A stretch of DNA of 64,000 bases, from contig JACKLF010000003.1 in the NCBI GenBank assembly GCA_024236055.1, positions 434,001 through 498,000 of the forward strand, given 5' to 3'. The notes under the pieces were generated by a model. It was not told where the DNA came from and searched no databases. It saw only the letters and a program-made list of their open reading frames with translations. A program made the translations under genes and the position numbers. How positions within the stretch are numbered: position 1 is the stretch's first letter; each line of letters opens with the position of its first letter. The DNA comes from Alphaproteobacteria bacterium. GTDB taxonomy: Bacteria; Pseudomonadota; Alphaproteobacteria; Micropepsales; Micropepsaceae. Below, piece by piece: positions 1 through 8,540 of this stretch.

Positions 1-1
1 C

Positions 2-559
2 CTGTCCCAGATTCCGATGAATGTCGGCGCACCGATGAAGGCGGCGATCAACCAGTTGCCCTATATGGCGGCGACCAAGGTCGGCCTGCAGATGAAGCGC
101 CGCTTCTGGGAAGAGGACGACCAGATCTATGGCGGCCAGTCCTATACCGACCAGCCGAACACCATGATCGGCTATCCGATGTGGGACTATTTCTCCAAGG
201 GCAAGGGCGTGCTTCTGGGGGCCTACAATTTCGGCACTCCGGCCTTCATCGCCGCCGCCAAGCCGCCGGAGGAACGCATCAAGGACGCGCTGGAATACGG
301 CTCCAAGATCCATCCGCAATACAAGGACGAGTTCGAGTGCGGCGTGGCCGTGGCTTGGCACCGCGTGCCCTGGACACTGGGCTGCGCCGGTTTCTGGACC
401 GAGGAAAGCCGCGCCGCCCATTATGACGATCTGTGCGCCATCGACGGGCGCATCGTGCTGGCGGGCGAACATGCCTCGCGCATTCCCGCCTGGCAGGAAG
501 GCGCGGTCACCAGCGCCGTCGATGCCATCACCCGCCTGCACAAGAAGGTCATGAGCTGA
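2..559 (+). CDS. Flavin amine oxidase family protein, C-terminal part (truncated by window start)
   Basis: The reading frame is open from the first bases and ends at TGA 557-559, giving 185 residues of the C-terminal half of a flavin-containing amine oxidase. The end of the protein carries RIVLAGEHAS followed by PAWQEGAVTSA, the typical C-terminal FAD-contacting segment of the monoamine oxidase fold. The family oxidises amines to imines with FAD. The next gene encodes an exported c-type cytochrome whose upstream ATG overlaps this stop, so electrons may pass to a cytochrome instead of oxygen; that is inference. The N-terminus, and thus any Tat signal, lies outside the window. Confidence 0.8.
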   Translation: MSQIPMNVGAPMKAAINQLPYMAATKVGLQMKRRFWEEDDQIYGGQSYTDQPNTMIGYPMWDYFSKGKGVLLGAYNFGTPAFIAAAKPPEERIKDALEYGSKIHPQYKDEFECGVAVAWHRVPWTLGCAGFWTEESRAAHYDDLCAIDGRIVLAGEHASRIPAWQEGAVTSAVDAITRLHKKVMS

Positions 560-606
560 TGCCGAGAACGCTTATGTCGAGGAAACCTGTATCGAGGAAA
601 ATGGGC

Positions 607-1029
607 ATGAAACGCTTTGCAATCGCCGCCCTGTTGACGACCCTGGCCGCTGCGCCAGCCCTGGCCGACAGCGCGGGCCCCGCGCCCAAGCCTGCGGCCC
701 GCGGCGCCGCCGCCATTTCCGGCTTCATGGCCCATTTCCCCTTCGAGGGCGGCCAGGCGGTCTATGAGGGCGTCTGCCAGGGCTGTCACATGCCCGGCGC
801 GGTGGGCGCGGTGGGCGCGGGCGCCTATCCGGCGCTGGCCAAGGACGAGAACCTGGAAACCGGCGCCTATCCGGTGCTGCTCATCCTGAAGGGCCAGAAG
901 GCGATGCCGGGCTTTTCCATGCAGCTGGACGACAAGCAGATCGCCGACGTGGTGAACTATGTGCGCACCCATTTCGGCAATCACTACAGTGACAAGGTCA
1001 GCGTCGACGACGTCAAGGCGATGCGCTGA
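607..1029 (+). CDS. Small periplasmic c-type cytochrome
   Basis: A 140-residue protein with a signal peptide (about residues 1-21, MKRFAIAALL...ALA), a haem-binding CQGCH at 57-61 and a probable axial Met100 in AMPGF, so it is a single-haem class I cytochrome c. The ATG at 607 was chosen because GAGGA lies about 8 bases upstream and a signal peptide starts at once. An in-frame ATG at 559, overlapping the amine oxidase stop, would add 16 residues and cannot be excluded. Its position directly after the amine oxidase suggests it accepts electrons from that flavoprotein. Confidence 0.85.
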   Translation: MKRFAIAALLTTLAAAPALADSAGPAPKPAARGAAAISGFMAHFPFEGGQAVYEGVCQGCHMPGAVGAVGAGAYPALAKDENLETGAYPVLLILKGQKAMPGFSMQLDDKQIADVVNYVRTHFGNHYSDKVSVDDVKAMR

Positions 1030-1046
1030 GCATGGTCGCCCGGGCG

Positions 1047-1586
1047 CTAAAGCGTCTTGCCCATCCGCAGGATCGGCACGGTGACGCCCGATGGGGTGGG
1101 CACCGCCAGCATCTCGATCGGCTGGTAGCCCGCCGCCTCATAGAGCGGGCGTCCGCCCATGGTGGCGCCCAGTTCGGCCCGGGTGAAGCCTTCGGCGCGG
1201 GCGGCGGCCTCGCACAGCGCCAGCACCTGCCGGCCGATGCCCCGGCGCACAAAGGCCGGGTCGGTGTACATGGCGCGGATGCGGGCCGGCTCGCTGGCCG
1301 GATCGAGCAACCGGGCGCTGCGCCCGGCGGTGTGGTTGCCGCCGAACAGGGTGGCGCGCCGGCTCCAGCCGCCGCAACCCGCCAGAACGCCGCCGTCCTC
1401 GATGACAAAATAGGTGCCGTCCTCGATCAGCTGGCTATCCACCCCCATCACCGCGAAGGAGGCTTCCACCTCCTGCGGGGTCAGGAACTGGGGCAGCAGG
1501 CTGCGGATCGCCCGCTCCATCAGCGCGCGCAGGGCGTCGATATCGGCCGGCACCGCCAGGCGGTGCCCCATCTGCGTCTGTGTCAT
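1047..1586 (-). CDS. GNAT family N-acetyltransferase
   Basis: A 179-residue single-domain GNAT protein. The acetyl-CoA pyrophosphate-binding motif RRGIGRQ is at about residues 114-120, preceded by the beta4 strand (ARIRAMYTDP) and followed by a helix rich in Ala and Glu, and AGYQPIE near the end is the usual beta6 region. The substrate cannot be told from sequence. It lies convergent to the cytochrome gene and divergent from the RidA-like gene, so it is probably a separate unit. It starts at an ATG on the minus strand. Confidence 0.82.
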   Translation of the reverse strand: MTQTQMGHRLAVPADIDALRALMERAIRSLLPQFLTPQEVEASFAVMGVDSQLIEDGTYFVIEDGGVLAGCGGWSRRATLFGGNHTAGRSARLLDPASEPARIRAMYTDPAFVRRGIGRQVLALCEAAARAEGFTRAELGATMGGRPLYEAAGYQPIEMLAVPTPSGVTVPILRMGKTL

Positions 1587-1699
1587 GCCGCGACGCTAGC
1601 ATTGCCGCGCTCGCCGCGCAGCCCGCGCGCTGACGCAGTTTCATTTCTTTCCGGATCAGCCCACCAACCATCCAGCCTGACACTACAAGGAGACTCACC

Positions 1700-2194
1700 A
1701 TGAAACTGTCCAAGACACTGCTCGCCGCCGCCCTGACCAGCCTGTCGCTGGGCATGGCCGCCACCAGCGCCTCGGCTGCCGATGTCGAGCGCATCTATGG
1801 CCCCAATTCCATGGTGCCGATCGCCCAGGGCGTGACGGTGCCGCCGGGCTATACCACCTATTACATCTCCGGCGCGCTGCCCACGCCGATCACCCCGGCC
1901 GCCGACGGCAAGCCGGCGGATTATGGCGACATCACCCAGCAGACCCGCTCGGTGCTCGACAATCTGAAGGCCGTCATGACCAAGATGGGCGTGGGCTTTG
2001 GCGATGTCGTTGCCGCCCATGTCTTTCTGGACCCGTCGGCCGACTTCATGGCCATGAACAAGGTGTGGGGCACCGAATTCGGTACTGCCGAACAGCCCAA
2101 CAAGCCCGCCCGTGCCGCGATGCGGGTCAACGCCCTGGTCGCGCCGGGCGCGTTGCTGGAAATCGAGTTCGTGGCGGTCAAGAAGGCCGAATAG
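1700..2194 (+). CDS. Exported RidA/YjgF/YER057c/UK114-family protein
   Basis: A 164-residue protein with a clear signal peptide (about 1-26, ending SASA) followed by a RidA fold. The Arg expected to bind the substrate carboxylate is present (KPAR, R138), as is the C-terminal LEIEFVAV strand. RidA proteins hydrolyse reactive enamines and imines and are normally cytoplasmic, so an exported copy is unusual. A flavin amine oxidase, which makes imines, lies 1.1 kb upstream with an exported cytochrome, so a periplasmic imine-hydrolysing role is plausible but inferred. AAGGAG lies 7 bases before the ATG. A strong terminator follows. Confidence 0.82.
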   Translation: MKLSKTLLAAALTSLSLGMAATSASAADVERIYGPNSMVPIAQGVTVPPGYTTYYISGALPTPITPAADGKPADYGDITQQTRSVLDNLKAVMTKMGVGFGDVVAAHVFLDPSADFMAMNKVWGTEFGTAEQPNKPARAAMRVNALVAPGALLEIEFVAVKKAE

Positions 2195-2217
2195 GCGCTG
2201 CGCCATCCGGCAAAAAG

Positions 2218-2250
2218 AAAAGGGCGGGCCGCTTGGCCCGCCCTTTTTGT
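2218..2250 (+). terminator. Rho-independent terminator after the RidA-like gene
   Basis: Perfect GC stem GGGCGGGCC (2222-2230) and GGCCCGCCC (2235-2243) with a GCTT loop. The flanks AAAA and TTTT extend the stem, so it could work in both directions and also serve the convergent TonB receptor gene. Confidence 0.9.
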
Positions 2251-2326
2251 TTTGTCCGCTTGGTCTTGTCCCGGCCGCCGCCCGGTCTGTACCGGACGGC
2301 GGTGGGAGCCCCCTTGGAACTTGCCC

Positions 2327-4786
2327 TTAGAACTTGAAGGTCACGCGGCCATAGTAGTAGCCGCCGTTGATGCCATAGGGCGAGATGGTCAAGGGCGCAT
2401 TCCACACATGGCTGCCATTGGCCAGCTTGCCGGCGGGCGTCAGCGGAACCGTCTCCGGATTCTTGTCGAAGAGGTTGTTGGCGCCCAGCGTCGCCGACAC
2501 ATAGTCCGTCAGGTGATAGGTGACGTCCAGGTCGGTGATGCCGGCGGTCGACACCTTCTCAAGATAGTAGGTGCCGCCATTGGGGCTGGTCTGGGCCTTG
2601 GTGGGGCCGTAGATCGATTCCTGCAGGTTGATGGTCCAGTCCTCGATGTTCCACAGCGCGCCGAAGGTGACTTTCTCCTTGGGCGAGGCGGTGGTCAGGT
2701 TGGACAGGGCCGACGGGCTGAACAGCGGCTGAGGCACCAGCGGGGCCGGCGTGGCGCGCACCCAGGACAGGGTGGTTTCGTTGAAGTTGGCCGCCAGCGT
2801 CCAGTCCACCGTGCCCCATGCGTCATAGTCGGTGTAGTAGTTGGCGGTCAGGTCGACGCCCTGGGTCTTGGTGGCCGCGCCGTTCACGAACATGCTGGCG
2901 CCCTGGAAGGTGACGGTCGGGTCCAGCACGTTGCCGTTCGCGGCGATGGCCGCGACCACGGCCGGCGAGTTGATCGCACCGCCGACGCCATAGAGCGAGC
3001 CGGTGCCGATGATGCGGTTGCCGATCGAGATGCTGTAGGCATCCAGCGTGACCGACAGCGCATCGAAGGGATGGGCCACGATGCCGGCGCTGTAGTTGAT
3101 CGACGATTCCGGCGCCAGCGGGCCCACGCCCAGCAGACGGGTTGCCGGGGCGTTCGGCGGCAACTGCACGAAGGCGGAGGTCGGCGACACGTTGGTGGCG
3201 GAGTAGTATTCTTCCGCCAGGGTCGGGGCGCGGAAGCCCGAGCTGATGGTGCCGCGAACCGCCAGCTTGGGGCTGAAATCGTAGCGCATCGTGACCTTGC
3301 CGATCTCGGCATCGCCGAAGTCGGTGTAATGCTCGAAGCGACCGGCGACATCGACCTGCAGCGCCTCGATCGGCGACAGGGCGACGTCGAAATAGCCCGC
3401 ATAGTTCTTGCGGCTGTGGCTGCCCGCGTCGGTCGGCAGGTAGCCCGGATAGGACTGGCCGCCTTCCTTGTAGGTCGAGGCCGGGTCGCCCGGCTTGATC
3501 TTGTAGGTGTCCTCGCGCATTTCACCGCCGAAGGCGATGGTCAGCGGCGAGGCCATGCCGACATCGAAGTCGCGCACGATATCCAGGTTGTTGGTCAGCT
3601 GGCCGGCGACGAAGGCGCCGTCATAGAAGTTGGTCTGGGTGAAGCCCTTGCCGAACGCCGCCAGCGTGTCGCGATACATCGAGTTGTTGGCCGAGTGCAG
3701 GGTATAGATGGCGTCATAGTCCTGGCCATAGACGGTGCTCAGGTCCCAGCGCCAGCCGGCCAGCGTGCCTTTCACGCCCACCGCCATCGAATAGTCGGTC
3801 TCGTCGATGCCTTCGAAAGGCGAGAAGCCGTTGGGGTAGTAGGGCGATTTGGCCACTGCCACGCTGGTTGCCAGGCGGACGTTTTCATAACCCTTGGCGC
3901 TGCGGGTGCTGTAGCTGCCGAAGCTGTAGAATTGCAGGTCGCCCAGGTCGTAGCCGGCATTGTAGCTGTAGTTGGACAGGGTGAATTCGGCGTCGCCGAT
4001 GATCTTGTTGACGTTGGGATAGCCGTCGACCTTGGTCGCGTCGAAGCTCAGTCCCGCGACCGGCGTGCCATTGGCGGAGACGATGCGGTCATCGCCGAAG
4101 CCGCGCTGGCTGAAGCCGTGATAGCGCTTTTCATAGGTCAGGTTGATGTAACCGGCCGAGCCCAGCTCGAAGCCCTTGTTCAGCGACAGGTCATAGCTTT
4201 CGCCATCGCCCTTGTAGTACTGGCCGATGGTGCCCGACGCGACGCCGGCGGCGGAGTCGCTTTTCAGGATGATGTTGACCACGCCCGCGATCGCGTCGGT
4301 GCCGTACTGGGCGGCGGCGCCGTCCTGCAGCACTTCGACATGGTCGATGGAGGCGACGGGGATCAGCGAAAGGTCGGCGGTATCCGAACCCTGATAGGCA
4401 CTGGAAAGAACGTGCAGGTCGCCGGTGATGTGACGGCGCTTGCCGTTGACCAGGACCAGCGTGTGGTTGGGGCTGACGCCGCGCAGGCGGGCCGACAGCG
4501 TGTATTCGGCAAGGTCGCCGCCAAAGGCTTCGGCGTTGAAGGAGGGTACCTGTTGCGCCAGGGCGGAGATCAGGTTGGCCTGGCCCACATGGGTCAGCGT
4601 GTCGGCGCCCAGAACGGTAACGGGGGCGGCGCTGTCGGCGGCGGTCATGCCGCTTACGCGGGTGCCCGTCACGATGACGGATTCGGTATTTTCCTGCGCC
4701 AGCGCCGCGCTGGCGGCTGTCGCCAAAATCAGGAAGGAAGTGCCTGCGCAAAAGCAGGATTTAAGCGTCTTGAATTGCCTTGTCAT
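2327..4786 (-). CDS. TonB-dependent outer-membrane receptor
   Basis: An 819-residue receptor. It has a signal peptide, then a TonB-box-like stretch (ESVIVTGTRVSG), a plug domain with the usual RLRGVSPNHTLVLVNGKRRH and GAAAQYGTDAIAGVVNIILK motifs, and a long beta-barrel ending in Phe (GRVTFKF). The ATG at 4786 was preferred to the upstream in-frame start because the signal peptide (MTRQFKTLKSCFCAG...) begins there. The substrate is unknown, and no neighbour tells what it imports. It shares a bidirectional-looking terminator with the convergent RidA gene. Confidence 0.9.
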   Translation of the reverse strand: MTRQFKTLKSCFCAGTSFLILATAASAALAQENTESVIVTGTRVSGMTAADSAAPVTVLGADTLTHVGQANLISALAQQVPSFNAEAFGGDLAEYTLSARLRGVSPNHTLVLVNGKRRHITGDLHVLSSAYQGSDTADLSLIPVASIDHVEVLQDGAAAQYGTDAIAGVVNIILKSDSAAGVASGTIGQYYKGDGESYDLSLNKGFELGSAGYINLTYEKRYHGFSQRGFGDDRIVSANGTPVAGLSFDATKVDGYPNVNKIIGDAEFTLSNYSYNAGYDLGDLQFYSFGSYSTRSAKGYENVRLATSVAVAKSPYYPNGFSPFEGIDETDYSMAVGVKGTLAGWRWDLSTVYGQDYDAIYTLHSANNSMYRDTLAAFGKGFTQTNFYDGAFVAGQLTNNLDIVRDFDVGMASPLTIAFGGEMREDTYKIKPGDPASTYKEGGQSYPGYLPTDAGSHSRKNYAGYFDVALSPIEALQVDVAGRFEHYTDFGDAEIGKVTMRYDFSPKLAVRGTISSGFRAPTLAEEYYSATNVSPTSAFVQLPPNAPATRLLGVGPLAPESSINYSAGIVAHPFDALSVTLDAYSISIGNRIIGTGSLYGVGGAINSPAVVAAIAANGNVLDPTVTFQGASMFVNGAATKTQGVDLTANYYTDYDAWGTVDWTLAANFNETTLSWVRATPAPLVPQPLFSPSALSNLTTASPKEKVTFGALWNIEDWTINLQESIYGPTKAQTSPNGGTYYLEKVSTAGITDLDVTYHLTDYVSATLGANNLFDKNPETVPLTPAGKLANGSHVWNAPLTISPYGINGGYYYGRVTFKF

Positions 4787-5074
4787 TGTCCGGAACCCCG
4801 AGAGTTGTTTGTCGGATGGTCCCTTCCGGTGCTGTCCCTGATCCCTGTCTGGCCTGCCTTGTGCGCCTTGCTGTCCCCGCGCCTGGCGGCTGCTGAATAT
4901 CTTCTCTTGTGTGCGGTGCAAAATAATTGCGGCCACGCTGAACCACTTATCCCGAGGCGTAAAATGGAATCTTCGTGCGCGGAAAACCGGCCACAGCCTG
5001 TGTGACATCAAAGTATCAAAATGAGGCTGTTATGAAATTTACAGGCTTATTTATCGTATTAAGTGGAATATAGT

Positions 5075-5098
5075 GTCTACTAATTCCTCGTAGTAGAC
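5075..5098. repeat. Inverted repeat, possible operator
   Basis: GTCTACTA (5075-5082) and TAGTAGAC (5091-5098) form perfect 8-bp arms around an 8-bp spacer. It lies about 290 bases upstream of the TonB receptor start in AT-rich DNA. No T-run follows on either strand, so an operator is more likely than a terminator. Confidence 0.45.
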
Positions 5099-5133
5099 CT
5101 TAAATTCCTTTATGTTGTAACATTTCATAAATC

Positions 5134-5150
5134 TGCACAGGCGCTGTGCA
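5134..5150. repeat. Inverted repeat, possible operator
   Basis: TGCACAG (5134-5140), GCG, CTGTGCA (5144-5150): perfect 7-bp arms with a 3-bp centre, the size and symmetry of a dimeric repressor site. It is 36 bases from the 5075-5098 repeat. Confidence 0.45.
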
Positions 5151-5334
5151 AGCCGAACAAATATGTGCAGCGTCTGGCCTGTAATTTGTTCATATTGCAT
5201 TGCAGCATAAAAATTGCAGCCGCATTTTGCTCAACTGCTAAGCGGAATGCCCGCATCGGCGCAGACCTTCAGGCCGCGTTTCCCATCGTCAGAACGGAAG
5301 CGGCATCTTAATCGCGCGCAAGTCGCGCGCGCAT

Positions 5335-6399
5335 TCAGACGTTCGAGCTGTGAATCGCGTCGATCATCGCGGCGGTGACGTCGCGCGTCGTCGCCGTGCC
5401 ACCCACATCCGGCGTCAGCACGCCCGCCGCGCACACCTGTTCCAGCGCGCGCATCAGCCGGGCGGCGCCTTCCATCTCGCCAAGATGCTCCAGCATCTGC
5501 GCGCCGGTCCAGAAGGTGGCGACCGGATTGGCGATGCCCTTGCCGGTGATGTCGAAGGCCGAACCGTGAATGGGCTCGAACATGGAGGGGAAATCGCGCT
5601 CGGGATTGATGTTGGCGGTGGGCGCCACGCCCAGGCTGCCGGCCAGCGCGCCGGCCAGGTCCGACAGGATGTCGGCATGCAGGTTGGTGCCCACGATCGT
5701 GTCCAGGCTTTGCGGCTTCAGCGTCATGCGCACGGTCATGGCGTCCACCAGCATCTTGTCCCAGGTCACGTCAGGAAATCCTTCGCCACCTCGAGCGGCG
5801 ATTTCGTCCACAGCACCAGCCCGAACCGCTGGGCGTTGGACTTGTCACCACGGTCAGATGCTTTCTGGGCCGCGCCTGGGCCAGTTTGAAGCAAAGCGCA
5901 TGATCCAGGTCACGCCGGTGCGGGTGAAGATGGCGACCTCGGTGGCCACTTCCTCAGGCAGGCCCTTGTCGTCGCCCGCCATTGCCAACATATTCGCCCT
6001 CGGAAATTTCGCGCACGATCACCCAGTCAGGTCGCGCCGGGCGGCGAGCCAGCGGCGATGCGATACCGGGCAGGATGCGGGTGGGCCGCACATTTGGCGT
6101 ACTGGTCGAAGCCCTGGCAGATCGGCAGGCTGCAGGCCCTGGGGTAACGTGGTCGGAATTTCCGGATCGCCCGGCGCCAGAAATAGATCGCGTCAAACGG
6201 CAGGCTGATCAGCCCGTCGGCCGGCATCATCACGCCGTGCGGTAATAGTCCGATCCCCAGTCGAATGACTTTATATGAAAAAGTCACATCGCCCAGCCGC
6301 TTGCCAGCGCCTCCAGCACCTGGGTGCCGGCAGCGATCACCTCCAGGCCGATGCATCGTCAGCGGGAATGGCGGCAATGGAATATTCGCGCATGGGCAT
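5335..6399 (-). pseudogene. Tartrate dehydrogenase / D-malate dehydrogenase-like gene, multiply frameshifted
   Basis: The last 158 codons (5335-5811) read cleanly as the C-terminal half of an isocitrate/isopropylmalate-type decarboxylating dehydrogenase, with NLHADILSDL and EPIHGSAFDITGKG. The N-terminal half is spread over all three frames: MREYSIAAIPAD at 6393, then MMPADGLISLPFDAIYF, LPICQGFDQYA, NVRPTRILPGIASPL, and DWVIVREISEGEYVG near 6000. These pieces are in family order, and the family reads continuously where this gene changes frame. At least five small indels lie between about 5780 and 6385. The upstream carrier on the same strand is broken too, so the pair resembles a decayed ttuB-ttuC-type unit; sequencing error is the alternative. 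Confidence 0.8.
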
Positions 6400-6508
6400 G
6401 GCTCGGTGTTTCTTAGGTGACTAGAGCATGATCGCGCTTCCTCGAATCGCCCTCACTCTATCGTTTGAATTGTCGCGCAATTTGTCCGAAAATCGCTTTC
6501 AGATTGCG

Positions 6509-7787
6509 CTAAAGCCCGACGGATCCTTCGCAAAGGCCCGCGCGCGCCAGCGCCGGAACCAACAGCGCCGAGACGGCCAAAAGCCCTGCCACGAAATCTG
6601 GCCCGCCCAGAAACTGCCCGATCGCGCCGTGGATCCAGCCGATCATGGCGGGCCCGAAAGCCGCCAGATTGCCGATGGCGTTGATGGCCGCGATTCCGGT
6701 GGCCGCAGCCGATCCCGACGAAAGCGGGTGGGCATATTTGCAAAGCGGCGGCAGGCGCTGCTGACGCCCCATATTGACCAGCACTGGCGCCAGCACCACC
6801 CCAAAGGCTGGCGGCGAGCTCTGCAGAGCCAGGCCCGCCGCCCAGCAGGCGAGCCCCGACGACGTGCCAGGTCCGCTCGCCGGTGTGGCGTCAAATAGCG
6901 CGACCACAGGATCATGGCGGCTACCGCGACGATGCCAGGCAGGGCGTTCACCGCGCGCCGATGGCGATTGGCGACAGGCCGAACTGCGCGATGATCTGCG
7001 GCGACCACAGGCCCAGCGTGTAGAGCCCGGCCGAGGTGCCGAAATAGACCAGCGCCAACGCCAGCACCCGCCGGTCGGACAAGCCCTGGCGCAGGCCCTG
7101 CCAAAGGCTGTGCGGTGCGGGCGGCGCCTCGCGCGCCATCGTCGCAACCAGCCAGGTGCGTTCGTCGTCCGTCAGCCAGCGGGCATCGGCGGGCCGGTCG
7201 GTCAGGTATCCCAGAACGACGAAGCCCAGAATGATGGCGGGCAGCGCCTCCAGCAGGAACAGCCATTGCCAGCCCGCCAGGCCCCAAAGCCCGTGCAGCC
7301 CCAGAAGCGCCCCCGACACCGGCGAGCCCAGCGCCGTGGACAGCGGCGCGGCGGCCATGAAAACCGCCGTGGCGGCGGCGCGCTGGCGGGCGGGAAACCA
7401 GCTCGACAGATAAAGAATGATGCCCGGGAAAAAGCCCGCCTCGGCCACGCCCAGAAGAAAGCGCAAGCCCACGAAGCTGGCCGGACCCTGAACCCAGGCC
7501 ATCGCCGCCGAGATCAGCCCCCAGCTGATCATCACCCGCGCGATCCAGACCCGCGCGCCCACCTTGTGCAGGATCAGGTTGGACGGCACCTCGAACAGGA
7601 AATAGCCCAGGAAGAAGATGCCCGCGCCCAGGCCATAGACCGATGACGACAGGCTCACATCGCCGTTCATGGTCAGGGCGGCGAAGCCGACATTCACCCG
7701 GTCCAGGAACGACACGAAATAGAGCAGCATCACGAAGGGCAGGATGCGCCAGCCGATCTTGCGCAGAACCCGCGCTTCCAAATCCAT
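6509..7787 (-). pseudogene. MFS transporter (anion:cation symporter type), frameshifted in its 3' third
   Basis: Codons 1-279 (7787 down to about 6951) read as an intact MFS carrier N-terminal portion, including DRVNVGFAALTMN after TM1 as in the tartrate/phthalate symporter family. After SPIAIG the frame breaks. The continuation VNALPGIVAVAAMILWSRY is in another frame, and AAGLALQSSPPAFGVVLAP followed by INAIGNLAAFGPAMIGWIHG is in a third, ending at a stop at 6509. At least two indels are needed. It lies upstream of the broken dehydrogenase on the same strand, and the pairing suggests uptake and oxidation of tartrate or a similar hydroxy-acid. ATG at 7787. Confidence 0.8.
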
Positions 7788-7879
7788 CTCCGCCCCGTAT
7801 ATTTTCGCGTTGCGCGCACGTTAGGGCGCGTGCCAGGCGATCACAACCGTGGCATTGCGACGAAGGGAATGGCAGCGGG

Positions 7880-8464
7880 ATGTCGCTGACAATCGGAATT
7901 GCCGGCGGCACCTGTGCGGGCAAGACGCGCCTGGCCGAAGCGCTTGCGGCGCATTTCGGCGATGCACAGGTTCTGGCGATGGACAGTTTCTACCGCCAGC
8001 AGCCGGCGGCGGCGATTGCCGATGGCAGCGCCGATTTCGACAGTCCGGACGCCATCGACATCGATGCCATGGCGGCGGCGCTTGCCGCCCTGCGCGCGGG
8101 ACAGCAGGCCGAGATTCCGGTCTATCACCGCGCCACCAGCACCGTGACGGGACGCCAGACCGCGACCCCGCAGGCCGTGCTGCTGGTGGAAGGGCTGTAT
8201 GTGCTGGCCGCGCCTGCCATTCGCAGCCAGCTTGACCTGAAAATCTTCATCGATATTCCGCAATCCGACCAGACGGCGCGGCGCACGCTGCGCGACCGCG
8301 ATGGCTATCGCCGCTCCGAACAGCGGCTGCGCCACGACCTGGCGCGGGTGGCGGCGGCGGAAGTCCGTCATGTGCTGCCCAGCCGCGCTTTCGCCGATGT
8401 AATCCTGCCGGGCGATGGACGTCTGGACGATCAGATCGCCGCCTGCCTCGCGGCGCTTGGCTGA
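7880..8464 (+). CDS. Uridine kinase-like P-loop nucleoside kinase
   Basis: A 194-residue P-loop kinase. The Walker A motif GGTCAGKT is at residues 9-16, DSFYRQ is in the nucleoside-binding position, VLLVEGLYVL is the strand that follows the lid, and DIPQSDQTARRTLRDRDGY gives the LID arginines. This matches the uridine kinase/phosphoribulokinase superfamily, which phosphorylates uridine or cytidine with NTP; the precise substrate is not proven. The ATG at 7880 was chosen because it begins the conserved first strand (MSLTIGIAGG) and GGGA lies just upstream. It is divergent from the broken MFS gene and 76 bases before the amidase. Confidence 0.75.
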   Translation: MSLTIGIAGGTCAGKTRLAEALAAHFGDAQVLAMDSFYRQQPAAAIADGSADFDSPDAIDIDAMAAALAALRAGQQAEIPVYHRATSTVTGRQTATPQAVLLVEGLYVLAAPAIRSQLDLKIFIDIPQSDQTARRTLRDRDGYRRSEQRLRHDLARVAAAEVRHVLPSRAFADVILPGDGRLDDQIAACLAALG

Positions 8465-8540
8465 GAGGGGCAGGCGGTTGCGCGTGTCCCGGCGATGGGC
8501 AACAGTCGCCTCCTTACAAGAAAAGCAATCGGGCGGGATC

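Larger units (their letters stand above)
4787..5334. other. Gene-free, AT-rich upstream region of the TonB receptor
   Basis: About 550 bases without a credible gene. From about 5015 to 5220 the sequence is strikingly AT-rich compared with everything around it and holds two inverted repeats, annotated separately. It lies upstream of the receptor and downstream of the broken dehydrogenase, so it is most likely the receptor's promoter and leader region, though a foreign fragment is also possible. I could not assign -35 and -10 boxes with confidence. Confidence 0.5.

Noticed and set aside
2252..5005. 917-codon open frame on the plus strand opposite the TonB receptor
   Set aside because: It is a high-GC antisense shadow: its residues are mostly Arg, Gly, Ala, Val and Gln without domains, and the minus strand encodes a clear receptor.
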